Origin: Mesorhizobium comanense
GTDB lineage: Bacteria; Pseudomonadota; Alphaproteobacteria; Rhizobiales; Rhizobiaceae
Direction of reading: 5' to 3'
Assembly: GCF_005503535.1 (NCBI RefSeq)
Contig: NZ_SCNN01000008.1
Location: 216,586-280,585, forward strand
Length of the DNA stretch: 64,000 nt
How positions within the stretch are numbered: the first letter of the stretch is position 1; every line of letters starts with the position of its first letter. This document shows positions 52,137 to 60,821 of the stretch, in pieces. A program made the translations under genes and the position numbers. Under the pieces are notes generated by a model. It was not told the DNA's origin and searched no databases. It saw only the letters and a list, made by a program, of their open reading frames with translations.

Positions 52137-53126
52137 CTATTTCTGGATACAGGTGTCGACCGTATCCTTGGTGCACTCGTCGAGACCGGTGAAGACCGGA
52201 TCGTCGACCTTCTTGCCCGTGATCAGGTCGATCATCACCGAGGGCGCCTTGTAGCCCATCTCGAAGGGCCGCTGGCCGACCAATGCGGTGACGAGGCCGT
52301 CCCTGGCAATCGCCACCTCGTCGCCGATCGTGTCGGCGGCGCCGATGACGAAGTCGTTCTTGGCCAGCCGGTCCTTCAGCGGTCCGACCAGGTCGCGATA
52401 GGGCTGCGGCGCGCCGAACAGCGGCCAGCCGCCCATGATGCCGAACGCATCGAGCTTGGGATTGGCGGCGAGGATGTCGGTCATCGCCTGCACGCCCTTG
52501 GCGCCGTCGTCATTGGTGAACACCGGGCAGCCGGCGACTTCGGTCCAGCCGCCTTCGCCGGCAAGCGCGGCGAGGCCTTCCTTGCCCGTCAGGGCGTCAC
52601 GCATGCCCTGCGCGCGGCGCAGGATGTTGTCGGCAGCCGGGTTGCCTTCGATGGTGCAGATCGTGCCGCCGTTCGGCTTGGCCTTCTTGATGTATTCGCC
52701 GATCTTCTTGCCCATCAGGTAGTTGTCGGTACCGAGATAGGTCTTGCGCAGCGCCGCGTCCTCCTTGGCGAGGTCGGCGTCCACCGTCATGATCGGGATC
52801 GTCGGATTGGCGCTCTTCAGCGTCTGCGCGATCAGCGGCGCGTTCGACGGCGAAATCGCCACCGCCGCCGTGTCCGGCTTGCTCAGAATATCCTGAAGGA
52901 TCTGCGCCTCGCCGGCCTCGTCCGATGTCGACGCCGGGCCGGTGTAGAAGCATTCATATTCCGAGCTGGCGTTTTCCTTGTTCCACTTCTCGCAGCCCTG
53001 GTGGATGGCCTCAAAGAACGGATTGTCGAGACCTTTCACCACGATGACGAGCTGCTTCTTGGCCAGAGCCGGCCCGGCGCCCAGCGCCATGGCGGCGACG
53101 GCGGCGAGCAAAACTGTTTTCCTCAT
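52137..53126 (-). CDS. Sugar-binding periplasmic protein (ribose/fructose-binding class)
   Basis: Periplasmic binding protein, 329 residues. The signal peptide is MRKTVLLAAVAAMALGAGPALA, cleaved before KKQLVIVV. Family segments are KGLDNPFFEAIHQGCEKW, DTAAVAISPSNAPLIAQTL, PIMTVDADLAKEDAALRKTYLGTDN and FGIMGGWPLFGAP. Four Cys may form disulfides. I chose the ATG at 53126 for its GGGAGGA site and immediate signal peptide; the frame is open to 53237. It is divergent from the ATPase and permease genes that complete the importer, an arrangement that lets the binding protein be expressed separately. Confidence 0.9.
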   Translation of the reverse strand: MRKTVLLAAVAAMALGAGPALAKKQLVIVVKGLDNPFFEAIHQGCEKWNKENASSEYECFYTGPASTSDEAGEAQILQDILSKPDTAAVAISPSNAPLIAQTLKSANPTIPIMTVDADLAKEDAALRKTYLGTDNYLMGKKIGEYIKKAKPNGGTICTIEGNPAADNILRRAQGMRDALTGKEGLAALAGEGGWTEVAGCPVFTNDDGAKGVQAMTDILAANPKLDAFGIMGGWPLFGAPQPYRDLVGPLKDRLAKNDFVIGAADTIGDEVAIARDGLVTALVGQRPFEMGYKAPSVMIDLITGKKVDDPVFTGLDECTKDTVDTCIQK

Positions 53127-53568
53127 ATCAGTCCTCCCTTGGAAACAGACGGACACGGCGTGCCCGCCACACAAATCGACCCGGATGCGAAAATGGCAGG
53201 ACGAACGTTCGTACCGCCAGGCTGGGCCGACAAGCATTTGCAGATGCGACCGACCGGCAGCGCCGGCACGACCGATGACCTCCAGCCGGCCACGCCGCTA
53301 GCCACGGCTTCATCGACCGGCATGACTTCCTCCGGCACTCAGCTAATAACGGCCAGCCGTCAACGTCAATTGCAATTTGTCCTACAAAACGGATTTTTCA
53401 AAACAACACTTCACTATTCGTCTGACAATTGCCTGTTCGACAATTGACGCCCGCGCGGCCATTTGCGTAAATGACGGGGTCGCTGTTTCCGGGAGGAGCT
53501 GGGGAGAGCGAAAGCAGACCGTCGCCGCTCCGCGGGCGGATGGCGAGGCATGGGGAGGCAACAGTCTG
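53127..53568. promoter_or_regulatory. Divergent promoter region of the importer with FadR-type sites
   Basis: 442 bp with no gene. At 53418-53428 stands TCGTCTGACAA, which fits the FadR-subfamily pattern T-N-GT-N3-AC-N-A. CTGTTCGACAA (53433-53443) fits at 10 of 11 positions; the two are 15 bp apart. The 6-mer CAATTG occurs at 53367, 53426 and 53441. Both sites share the GACAA half with the palindrome at 49789-49803. The region must hold promoters in both directions, but no convincing -35/-10 pair was seen. Confidence 0.45.
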
Positions 53569-54312
<744 letters not shown>

Positions 54313-54370
54313 CGGCGGGATATCCGGATTTCACCACCCCGGCACATCGCGCCGGCAGGAAAGGTCGATA

Positions 54371-55369
54371 ATGGCAGTCACACTTGACCAGACGATCGCG
54401 CAGAAGCAGCACACTTTTCTGTCGCGGATGTTCTCCAGCCAGACCTTCTGGGTGGTGATCGCCGTCATCCTGGCCTGCATCTTCCTGTCGTTCGCCACCG
54501 ATGCCTTCGCCACGTCGAAGAACCTCTACAACATCACCCGCAACGTCACCTTCGTCGCCATCGTGGCGCTCGGCATGACCTTCGTCATCATCACTGGCGG
54601 CATCGACCTGTCGGTGGGGTCGGTGCTGTGCCTGTCGTCCATGGTGCTGGCCGTCACCATGCATGCCGGCTATTCGATCGAGATCGGCATCCTGGCCTCG
54701 ATCCTCACCGCGCTCGCCATCGGCGCCTTCAACGGCGTGCTGATCGCTTATCTCGGCTTTCCGCCTTTTGTGGTGACGCTCGGCATGCTGTCGATCGCCC
54801 GCAGCCTGGCCATGGTCGCGTCCAACAACACGGTCGTGTTCCAGTTCGGACCGGATCACCAGAAGCTGCTCGCGCTCGGCGGCGGCGCCTGGGTATTCGG
54901 CATCGCCAATCCGGTGCTCTACATGATTATCCTGGCGCTGATCACCGGCTTCATCCTGCGCTGGACCAAGTTCGGCCGCCATATCTTCGCCATTGGCGGC
55001 AACGAGCACGCGGCGACGCTGACCGGCGTGCCCGTGAAGCAGATCAAGGTCGCCGTCTACATGATCTCGGCGCTGTCGGCCGGCATTGCCGGCATCATCC
55101 AGACCGGGTGGCTGGGCGCCGTCACCACCAATCTCGGCACCGGCATGGAACTGCAGGTGATCGCCGCCACCGTCATCGGCGGCGCCAACCTGGCCGGCGG
55201 CGTCGGCACCGCCTTTGGCGCGATCGTCGGCGCCGCGCTCATCGAAGTGATCCGCAACAGCCTCGGCCTGCTCGGTATCAACGCCTTCTGGCAAGGCACC
55301 TTCATCGGCGGCGCCATCCTGATGGCCGTGCTGTTCGACCGCATCCGCAACTTCAGGCGCAGCGACTGA
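54371..55369 (+). CDS. Sugar ABC transporter permease (RbsC/FrcC-like)
   Basis: Inner-membrane permease, 332 residues. Family marks are ALGMTFVIITGGIDLSVGSV near residue 73, FPPFVVTLGMLSIARSLAMV near 135, and VIAATVIGGANLAGGVGTA near 265. It presumably works as a homodimer, as there is no second permease gene here, with the single-domain ATPase and the divergent binding protein. It is followed by a RIME-like repeat and then the AraC regulator. Confidence 0.9.
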   Translation: MAVTLDQTIAQKQHTFLSRMFSSQTFWVVIAVILACIFLSFATDAFATSKNLYNITRNVTFVAIVALGMTFVIITGGIDLSVGSVLCLSSMVLAVTMHAGYSIEIGILASILTALAIGAFNGVLIAYLGFPPFVVTLGMLSIARSLAMVASNNTVVFQFGPDHQKLLALGGGAWVFGIANPVLYMIILALITGFILRWTKFGRHIFAIGGNEHAATLTGVPVKQIKVAVYMISALSAGIAGIIQTGWLGAVTTNLGTGMELQVIAATVIGGANLAGGVGTAFGAIVGAALIEVIRNSLGLLGINAFWQGTFIGGAILMAVLFDRIRNFRRSD

Positions 55370-55384
55370 TATCGAAGCGCCTCT

Positions 55385-55535
55385 CCTTCTCCCCTTGTGG
55401 GAGAAGGTGGCCTCGCGAAGCGAGGTCGGATGAGGGGTGCTCCAGAAAACACCAACGCCTCACTCCCGCTGGAACACCCCTCAACCGTCTCGGCGCTGCG
55501 CGCCGATCCACCTTCTCCCACAAGGGGAGAAGGAA
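55385..55535. repeat. RIME-like repeat with perfect 27-bp inverted arms
   Basis: This lies in the 335-bp gap between the permease gene and the AraC regulator gene. Arms at 55385-55411 and 55509-55535 are exact reverse complements (both contain CTTCTCCC and GGGAGAAG). Each arm is itself a hairpin around TTGTG or ACAAG, and CTCGCGAAGCGAG forms another small hairpin. The core differs from the families at 20.5 and 22.8 kb. The rest of the gap holds no gene that I can see. Confidence 0.8.
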
Positions 55536-55704
55536 AAGGCCAAAGCGCTATTCACTTTGGTTCCTATCGCTCAGTCTGAAAATCCGCCGCCACGCCGCAC
55601 GCCTGACGCCTCCCCCGGCCCCGCGCCTTGACGCGCCCCGGACTGGGCCGCAAAATCGGCGGTGCGGGCGAAGGGAGGCCAGTCGTCCGCGGGAGGATAT
55701 GCCC

Positions 55705-56532
55705 ATGACGGAAGCGATCAGGCTCTACTGGGGCCGGTTCGGACATGTTTCTGTCCTGAATGTCGCGAGCGACTTCGTCACCCATGCCCATGTCGAAGCC
55801 CATCTGATCATCTGGCTGGAAGGCACCGCCGGCGAGATGACCATCGGCCGCGAGACGGTCCGGCTGGGGCCATGCACCGCCGCCGGAATCAACTCGCTCC
55901 AGCCGCACAGCCACGTCCTGTCGCAGGACGGCAGGCCGGGCCTGTTCCTGGCCTTCTACATCGATCCCGACTGGGCGCGGCGCCGCCGCGACCTGCCCTC
56001 CTCCGCGCCGCTGTTTTCGCAGGCCGCGATCACGCTCGAGCCATGGCTGCACGAAGCAGCCGCCAGCCTGCTCGACCATCTGAGCGACAACGAAAGCGTC
56101 GACGATGTCGCCAATTACGAGATCGAGCGCTTCATCGATAGCGTGCTCGACGCCGCCGATGCCTCGGCGCCGCAGGAAGGCCGCATGCGCATCAACACCA
56201 TGCAGGATTTCCGCGTCCGCAAGGCGATCCAGCTGATGAAGGCCAATGTCTGCGAGCGTATTTCCTTCGACGATGTGGCGCGCAGCGTCGGCCTGTCGCG
56301 TCCGCATTTCTTCGCCCTGTTCAAGGAACAGACCAATCTGACGCCCAACGTCTACTGGAACACGCTGCGCATGGAGGAAGCGGTGCGGCAGCTGCAATGG
56401 TCGCAGGAGCCGCTGATCTCGGTCGCCTGCAATCTCGGCTTCACCACGCAGGGCAATTTCTCGCGCTTCTTCCGCGACCATGTCGGCGTGCCGCCGACGC
56501 TCTACCGCGAAGCCGCGCGGGCCACTGCCTGA
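55705..56532 (+). CDS. AraC-family transcriptional regulator
   Basis: A 275-residue regulator. The N-terminal half is a cupin-like effector domain (HVEAHLIIWLEGTAGEMTIG, about residues 29-48). The C-terminal AraC DNA-binding domain covers about 175-275, with two helix-turn-helix units (ISFDDVARSVGLSRPHFFALFK and ISVACNLGFTTQGNFSRFFRDHVGVPP). I chose the ATG at 55705, 8 nt after GGGAGG; the ATG at 55699 is too close to that site. It stands at the head of the molybdenum-hydroxylase operon, with direct-repeat sites in between, and is the likely activator. Confidence 0.9.
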   Translation: MTEAIRLYWGRFGHVSVLNVASDFVTHAHVEAHLIIWLEGTAGEMTIGRETVRLGPCTAAGINSLQPHSHVLSQDGRPGLFLAFYIDPDWARRRRDLPSSAPLFSQAAITLEPWLHEAAASLLDHLSDNESVDDVANYEIERFIDSVLDAADASAPQEGRMRINTMQDFRVRKAIQLMKANVCERISFDDVARSVGLSRPHFFALFKEQTNLTPNVYWNTLRMEEAVRQLQWSQEPLISVACNLGFTTQGNFSRFFRDHVGVPPTLYREAARATA

Positions 56533-56554
56533 CCCTGCCTGTTTTTCAGACTCC

Positions 56555-56581
56555 TTGATACACGTCCAAGACGCATTGATA
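56555..56581 (+). promoter_or_regulatory. Direct-repeat site upstream of the molybdenum-hydroxylase operon
   Basis: TTGATA occurs at 56555-56560 and 56576-56581, exactly 21 bp apart (two helical turns), both preceded by C-N. AraC-type activators commonly bind such direct repeats upstream of target promoters. The pair sits in the 109-bp gap between the AraC gene and the first operon gene. The promoter itself is not clear. Confidence 0.4.
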
Positions 56582-56641
56582 AGCGCCGTCGCGGCCCTCG
56601 CCCTACCCTTGCCTCAACGACCATTCGCGAGGGAACATCCT

Positions 56642-57085
56642 ATGGCCAACGTCACCATCTCCAGCGTCATCGACGCGCCGGTCGAAAAGGTGTGGGCGCG
56701 CATACGCGACTTCAACGGCCTGCCGGGCTGGCACCCGCGCATGGTGGAGAGCCATATCGAGGACGGCAAGGATGCCGCCACCATCGGCTGCGTGCGCAAC
56801 TTCCAGCTCGCCAGCGGCGCGCGCCTGCGCGAAAAGCTGGTCGATTTCTCCGACGCCAATTTCCTCGTCAGTTATTCCATCCTGGAAACGCCGCAGCCGC
56901 TCACCAACCACAAGGCGACGCTGCAGCTCAGGCGCGTTACTGACGGAGACCGCACCTATGCCGAATGGAGCGCCAGCTTCGACGCGGCGCCTGAGGAAGC
57001 CGACAAGATCGCCGCCGGCATGGGCGCCAACGTCTTCCAGGGTGGCTTCAACGCCCTGAAGGACCATTTCGCCAGCCAGGGCTGA
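56642..57085 (+). CDS. SRPBCC-family protein at the head of the molybdenum-hydroxylase operon
   Basis: A 147-residue START-like protein: VTISSVIDAPVEKVWARIRDFNGLPGWHP at the N-terminus and MGANVFQGGFNALKDHFAS at the end. It has no membrane tail, unlike CoxG of CO dehydrogenase clusters, which belongs to the same superfamily. It might bind the substrate or a hydrophobic intermediate; the function is unknown. It is 12 bp before the FAD-subunit gene, in the same operon, and unlike the AHSA1 protein at 46480. Confidence 0.85.
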   Translation: MANVTISSVIDAPVEKVWARIRDFNGLPGWHPRMVESHIEDGKDAATIGCVRNFQLASGARLREKLVDFSDANFLVSYSILETPQPLTNHKATLQLRRVTDGDRTYAEWSASFDAAPEEADKIAAGMGANVFQGGFNALKDHFASQG

Positions 57086-57096
57086 GGGAGCGGGCG

Positions 57097-57891
57097 ATGG
57101 CGCTGGCCCTGCAGACTTTCGCGACCGTGAAGGACGCCAACGCGGCGCTGAAGGCGGCCGGCACCCGCTATCTCGGCGGCGGGACACTCGTGGTCCGCGC
57201 GGCCAATGAAGGCGATGTCTCGGTCTCCGGCCTTGTCAGGTCGACCGATCCGGCGCTGTCGGCCATCGAGATCAATGACGGCAAGGTCAGCATCGGCGCC
57301 TCCGTGACCATGGCGGCGATCGCCGGCCATCCCGACCTCGGCGCCCTCGCCAGGGCCGCGCGTGCCGTTGGCGGCCCGGCCATCCGCAACATGGCGACCG
57401 TCGGCGGCAATCTGTTCGCGCCGGCGCCTTATGGCGATTTCGCCGTTGCCTTGCTGGCGCTCGATGCAGCAGTCGGCACCGGTGACGCCGAATTGCCGAT
57501 CGAGACCTTCCTGGCGGACAGGGACAACAGCCGCGCCATCGTCACATACGTGCGCTTCGCGCTTCCGAAAGGTGACAGCTTCCGTTTCCTGAAAGTGTCC
57601 CGGATCAAGCCCAAGGGCGTCTCCGTGCTGAGCATCGCCGTCGTTCTGGAGCACGCAGGCAATGGCACCGTCTCCTCGGCGCGGATAGCGCTCGGCTGCA
57701 TGGCCGACCGACCGGTGCGCGCCAGGGCCGCGGAAAACGCACTGTTTGGCAAGACGCTCGATCCGGATGGCATCGCGTCGGCATTGGCCGCGGTCGGCGA
57801 AGGCATCGCGCCCATCACCGATCCGATCGCCAGCGCCTGGTATCGCGCCGAAGTGCTGCCGGTCCATCTCGGCCGGCTGCTGCTGGGCTGA
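57097..57891 (+). CDS. Molybdenum hydroxylase FAD-binding subunit (CoxM/XdhB-like)
   Basis: Medium subunit, 264 residues, which carries FAD and passes electrons from the 2Fe-2S subunit to the final acceptor. Family motifs are RYLGGGTLVVRAANEG (FAD pyrophosphate loop), NMATVGGNLFAPAPYGDFAVALLALDA (T-x-GGN) and VSRIKPKGVSVLSIAVVLE. The C-terminal CO_deh_flav_C domain starts near ARIALGCMADRPVRA. Operon order: SRPBCC, FAD subunit, Fe-S subunit, two molybdopterin subunits. A cytoplasmic location is likely, as no signal is visible. Confidence 0.93.
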   Translation: MALALQTFATVKDANAALKAAGTRYLGGGTLVVRAANEGDVSVSGLVRSTDPALSAIEINDGKVSIGASVTMAAIAGHPDLGALARAARAVGGPAIRNMATVGGNLFAPAPYGDFAVALLALDAAVGTGDAELPIETFLADRDNSRAIVTYVRFALPKGDSFRFLKVSRIKPKGVSVLSIAVVLEHAGNGTVSSARIALGCMADRPVRARAAENALFGKTLDPDGIASALAAVGEGIAPITDPIASAWYRAEVLPVHLGRLLLG

Positions 57892-57952
57892 AACATCCGT
57901 CGGGGGGCGCGCGTCTGTCCGATCCTTCGGGCAGGCGCGCAAGGGAGGAAAC

Positions 57953-58435
57953 ATGGCGAAGGTCCCGGTCCAGTTCACACTCAACGGCTCTGAAAAGGCC
58001 GAGTTCGTCGAGAGCGGCACCACGCTGCTCAACACCCTGCGCGACAAGATCGGCGACACCTCGCCGAAAGGCGGCTGCCAGCAAGGCACGTGCGGCGCCT
58101 GCTCCGTCATCGTCGACGGCGAACTCAGGCTCTCCTGCCTGACGCTGGCCGAAACCTGCAATGGCGTGGCCATCACCACCACATCGGGGCTTGCCGAAGG
58201 CGGCGTGCTGCATCCACTGCAGCGCGCCTTCCTCGATACTTTCGCCACGCAATGCGGCTTCTGCACGCCGGGCATGATCATGGCCGCCAAGGTGCTGCTC
58301 GACCATACGCCCAATCCGAGCCGGGAGGACGTCGTCGAGGCGCTGTCGGGCAATATCTGCCGCTGCACCGGTTACGAGCCGATCATCCAGGCGGTGCTCA
58401 CCGCCGCCCGCGCCAATTCGCAGAACGCGGCCTGA
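57953..58435 (+). CDS. Molybdenum hydroxylase 2Fe-2S subunit (CoxS/XdhA-like)
   Basis: Small subunit, 160 residues, with two [2Fe-2S] clusters. The plant-type ferredoxin motif is CQQGTCGAC followed by LSC, and the second cluster motif is CGFCTPGM with NICRCTGY. Both are complete. It starts MAKVPVQFTLNG at 57953 with GGGAGG 7 nt upstream; the longer frame from 57746 is a shadow of the FAD-subunit gene. The next gene follows after 11 bp. Confidence 0.95.
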   Translation: MAKVPVQFTLNGSEKAEFVESGTTLLNTLRDKIGDTSPKGGCQQGTCGACSVIVDGELRLSCLTLAETCNGVAITTTSGLAEGGVLHPLQRAFLDTFATQCGFCTPGMIMAAKVLLDHTPNPSREDVVEALSGNICRCTGYEPIIQAVLTAARANSQNAA

Positions 58436-58446
58436 GGAACGACAGA

Positions 58447-59814
58447 ATGGAACTGCGCAAGAGCTACTTCGCCGATGTCCGCAAGGACGATCTGCACGAG
58501 ATCGGCCAGCCGAGGCCGCGTTCGGATTCGCCCGGCCACGTCACCGGCAAGACTGCGTACTTTGCCGACCACAACTTCCCCGGCATGCTGCATCTGAAGA
58601 TGGTGCGCAGCCCGCACCATCACGCCCGCATCCGCTCGATCGACACCTCCGAAGCCGAGAAGCATCCGGGCGTGGTCCGCGTGCTGACCGCCAGGGACGT
58701 GCCGCACAATGTCTACACCATCCTCATCCTGATCCAGATCGGCCCGGAGGACGAGACGGTGCTGGCCGACGGCAAGGTCCGCTGGAAGGGCGAGGCGGTG
58801 GTGGCGGTGCTGGCCGAGACGGAGCGGGCCGCACAGGAGGCGGCCGCCAAGGTCAAGGTCGACTACGAAGTGCTGCCGGCCGTCTTCGACATGGAGGAAG
58901 CGCTGAAACCCGGCGCGCCGATCGTCAACGAATATCACGGGCAGAACTACTATCTCTATGACAGCGGCGAATGCCGCAAGGTGCGCTTCGGCGATGTCGA
59001 GGCAGGCTTCGCCGAAGCCGACCATGTGCTGGAGCAGAGCTACCAGTCCTCGCCGATCGAACACGCGCCGACCGAAACGACCGGCTGCGTGGTGATGCCC
59101 GAGGGCAACGACCGCTTCACCTGCTACACCAACACGCAGGCGATGTTCTTCACCCTCGACAACACCTCGATCATCCTGCAGATGCCGGGCTCGAAGCTGC
59201 ATTTCGTCGGCGGCACGGTCGGCGGCGGTTTCGGCGGCAAGGTCGATGTCATCGTCGAGCCGATCGCCATCCTCGGCGCCAAGCTCACCGGCCGCCCGGT
59301 CTCCTTCATCTACAGCCGCGAGGAGGAGATGCAAATCTCCTCGCCGCGCGCCGCCGAAAAGGTTGTCATCAAGGACGGCGTCATGAAGGACGGCCGCATC
59401 GTCGCCCGCAAGGTCACCGGCTACACCGATGCCGGCGCCTATTCCCGCCACTCGCCCTATGGCGCGCAGAAGGGCGCCGGGCACTATCCCGGCCCCTACA
59501 CCATCCCCAACGTCTGGATCGACACCTACTGCGTCTACACCAACCGCACCCCCTCCTCCGCCATGCGCGGCTTCGGCGTCACCATCGGCGACTTCGCGCT
59601 GGAGGTGCAGATGGACAAGCTGGCGCGGCTGATCGGCATGGACCCGCTCGAATTCCGCTTCATCAACGCCTACCGCGACGGCGACATGAAGGCGCATCGC
59701 CAGCCGACGGAAGGGGCAGCACTCATCGAGTGCATGCAGGAAGCCTCGCGCGCCGCCAACTGGCCGGTGGCGGAAAAGTTCATGGCGATGTCCTCCTACA
59801 AGAAGGGAGCTTGA
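58447..59814 (+). CDS. Molybdenum hydroxylase molybdopterin subunit, N-terminal half (split large subunit)
   Basis: 455 residues covering the first part of a xanthine-dehydrogenase-type large subunit. After the Ald_Xan_dh_C domain (GHVTGKTAYFADH through KVDYEVLPAVFDMEEALKPG) comes the start of the molybdopterin-binding region, with GGGFGGKVDV and TPSSAMRGFG. It lacks the AYRCSFR loop of true CO dehydrogenase. It ends FMAMSSYKKGA at a TGA, and the rest of the large subunit is encoded by the next gene in another frame. Together the halves make 789 residues, the usual full length. It starts at 58447; the open frame back to 58090 is a shadow. Confidence 0.9.
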   Translation: MELRKSYFADVRKDDLHEIGQPRPRSDSPGHVTGKTAYFADHNFPGMLHLKMVRSPHHHARIRSIDTSEAEKHPGVVRVLTARDVPHNVYTILILIQIGPEDETVLADGKVRWKGEAVVAVLAETERAAQEAAAKVKVDYEVLPAVFDMEEALKPGAPIVNEYHGQNYYLYDSGECRKVRFGDVEAGFAEADHVLEQSYQSSPIEHAPTETTGCVVMPEGNDRFTCYTNTQAMFFTLDNTSIILQMPGSKLHFVGGTVGGGFGGKVDVIVEPIAILGAKLTGRPVSFIYSREEEMQISSPRAAEKVVIKDGVMKDGRIVARKVTGYTDAGAYSRHSPYGAQKGAGHYPGPYTIPNVWIDTYCVYTNRTPSSAMRGFGVTIGDFALEVQMDKLARLIGMDPLEFRFINAYRDGDMKAHRQPTEGAALIECMQEASRAANWPVAEKFMAMSSYKKGA

Positions 59815-59815
59815 G

Positions 59816-60820
59816 ATGGCGATCCGGCGCGGACGCGGCGTCGCCGCGATCAACTATCCCACCGGCATGAACCTTGGCGGCGACCCGACCCAGGCGCTGG
59901 TGCATTCGACGCCGACCGGCAACTTCATGGTCACGCTCTCGTCCGTCGATCTCGGCCAAGGCATGAAGCAGATCATGGCGCAGATCTGCGCCGAGACGAT
60001 CGGCGTGCCGACCGACCACGTCGTCGTCGACACCGCCGACACCGACACCGGCCCGCATTGCATGGGCACGTTTGCCTCGCGCGGCACGCACCGCGCCGGC
60101 AATGCCGTGATCCAGGCCGCCAAGGAAGCTCGTCAGGTGATGCTGGAGGTGGCCGCGGAAGAGCTGGAAGTGAATGCTTCCGACCTCGAAACTGATGGCC
60201 AGGGCAACATCCTGGTCAAGGGCGCGCCGCAGAAATCGATCTCGATCTTCGATGTCGCCTTGTCGGCGCATTTCAAGCGCGGCCGCTCGATCTCCGGGCG
60301 CGGCATGTTCCTGATCCCGCGCTCCTATCCCGAGAAGGAAACCGGCGCGATGAAGCCGTCCACCTGCTACGCCCATGCCTGCACGGTGGCCGAGGTCGAG
60401 GTCGACGACGAGACCGGCGAAGTCACGGTCTTGACGGTCAAGAACGTCTTCGAGATCGGCCGGGCGCTGAACCCGAAAATGGTCGAGCAGCAACTGGTCG
60501 GCGGCTCCTGGATGGGCATCAGCCACGCGCTCTATGAGACGACCGAGCCCTACTACCCCAACCGCGACCATGGCGGCACGGACTTCAACCAGTATCTGAT
60601 GCCCGGTCCCGGCGACCTCGCCGAGACCGAGATCATTGTGCTGGAGAGGCCGTCGGCGGATGGGCCCTACGGCGCCAAGGGGCCGGGCGAAATGTGCGCC
60701 AATCCGCAGATACCGGCGGTCGCCAATGCCGTCTTCGACGCCGTCGGCGTGCGCATCGACACGTTGCCGATCACGCCGGAGCGCATTTTGCGCGCGCTCA
60801 AGGCGCAAGCGGCAAACTGA
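59816..60820 (+). CDS. Molybdenum hydroxylase molybdopterin subunit, C-terminal half (split large subunit)
   Basis: 334 residues that carry on where the previous protein stops: RRGRGVAAINYPTGMNLGG, VTLSSVDLGQGMKQIMAQI and FASRGTHRAGNAVIQAA. The catalytic glutamate motif GAKGPGE is near residue 285. The ATG lies 1 nt after the upstream TGA, with GGGAGC as ribosome-binding site, in a +1 frame. Nicotinate dehydrogenase of Eubacterium has a similar split (NdhL/NdhM), so this may be natural. A single indel or sequencing error in an otherwise fused gene is the alternative. All active-site elements are present in one or other half. Confidence 0.9.
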   Translation: MAIRRGRGVAAINYPTGMNLGGDPTQALVHSTPTGNFMVTLSSVDLGQGMKQIMAQICAETIGVPTDHVVVDTADTDTGPHCMGTFASRGTHRAGNAVIQAAKEARQVMLEVAAEELEVNASDLETDGQGNILVKGAPQKSISIFDVALSAHFKRGRSISGRGMFLIPRSYPEKETGAMKPSTCYAHACTVAEVEVDDETGEVTVLTVKNVFEIGRALNPKMVEQQLVGGSWMGISHALYETTEPYYPNRDHGGTDFNQYLMPGPGDLAETEIIVLERPSADGPYGAKGPGEMCANPQIPAVANAVFDAVGVRIDTLPITPERILRALKAQAAN

Positions 60821-60821
60821 C

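Noticed and set aside
53377..53568. N-terminal extension of the single-domain ATPase
   Set aside because: The open frame reaches 53377, but that part covers the FadR-type sites, matches no ABC family sequence, and the GTG at 53569 has its own GGGAGG.
54628..55704. Long N-terminal extension of the AraC regulator
   Set aside because: It runs out of frame through the permease gene and through a repeat. The AraC family needs only the part from 55705.
58447..60820. CO dehydrogenase
   Set aside because: The order of FAD, Fe-S and Mo subunits with MoxR and VWA resembles cox clusters, but the large subunit lacks the AYRCSFR active-site loop.
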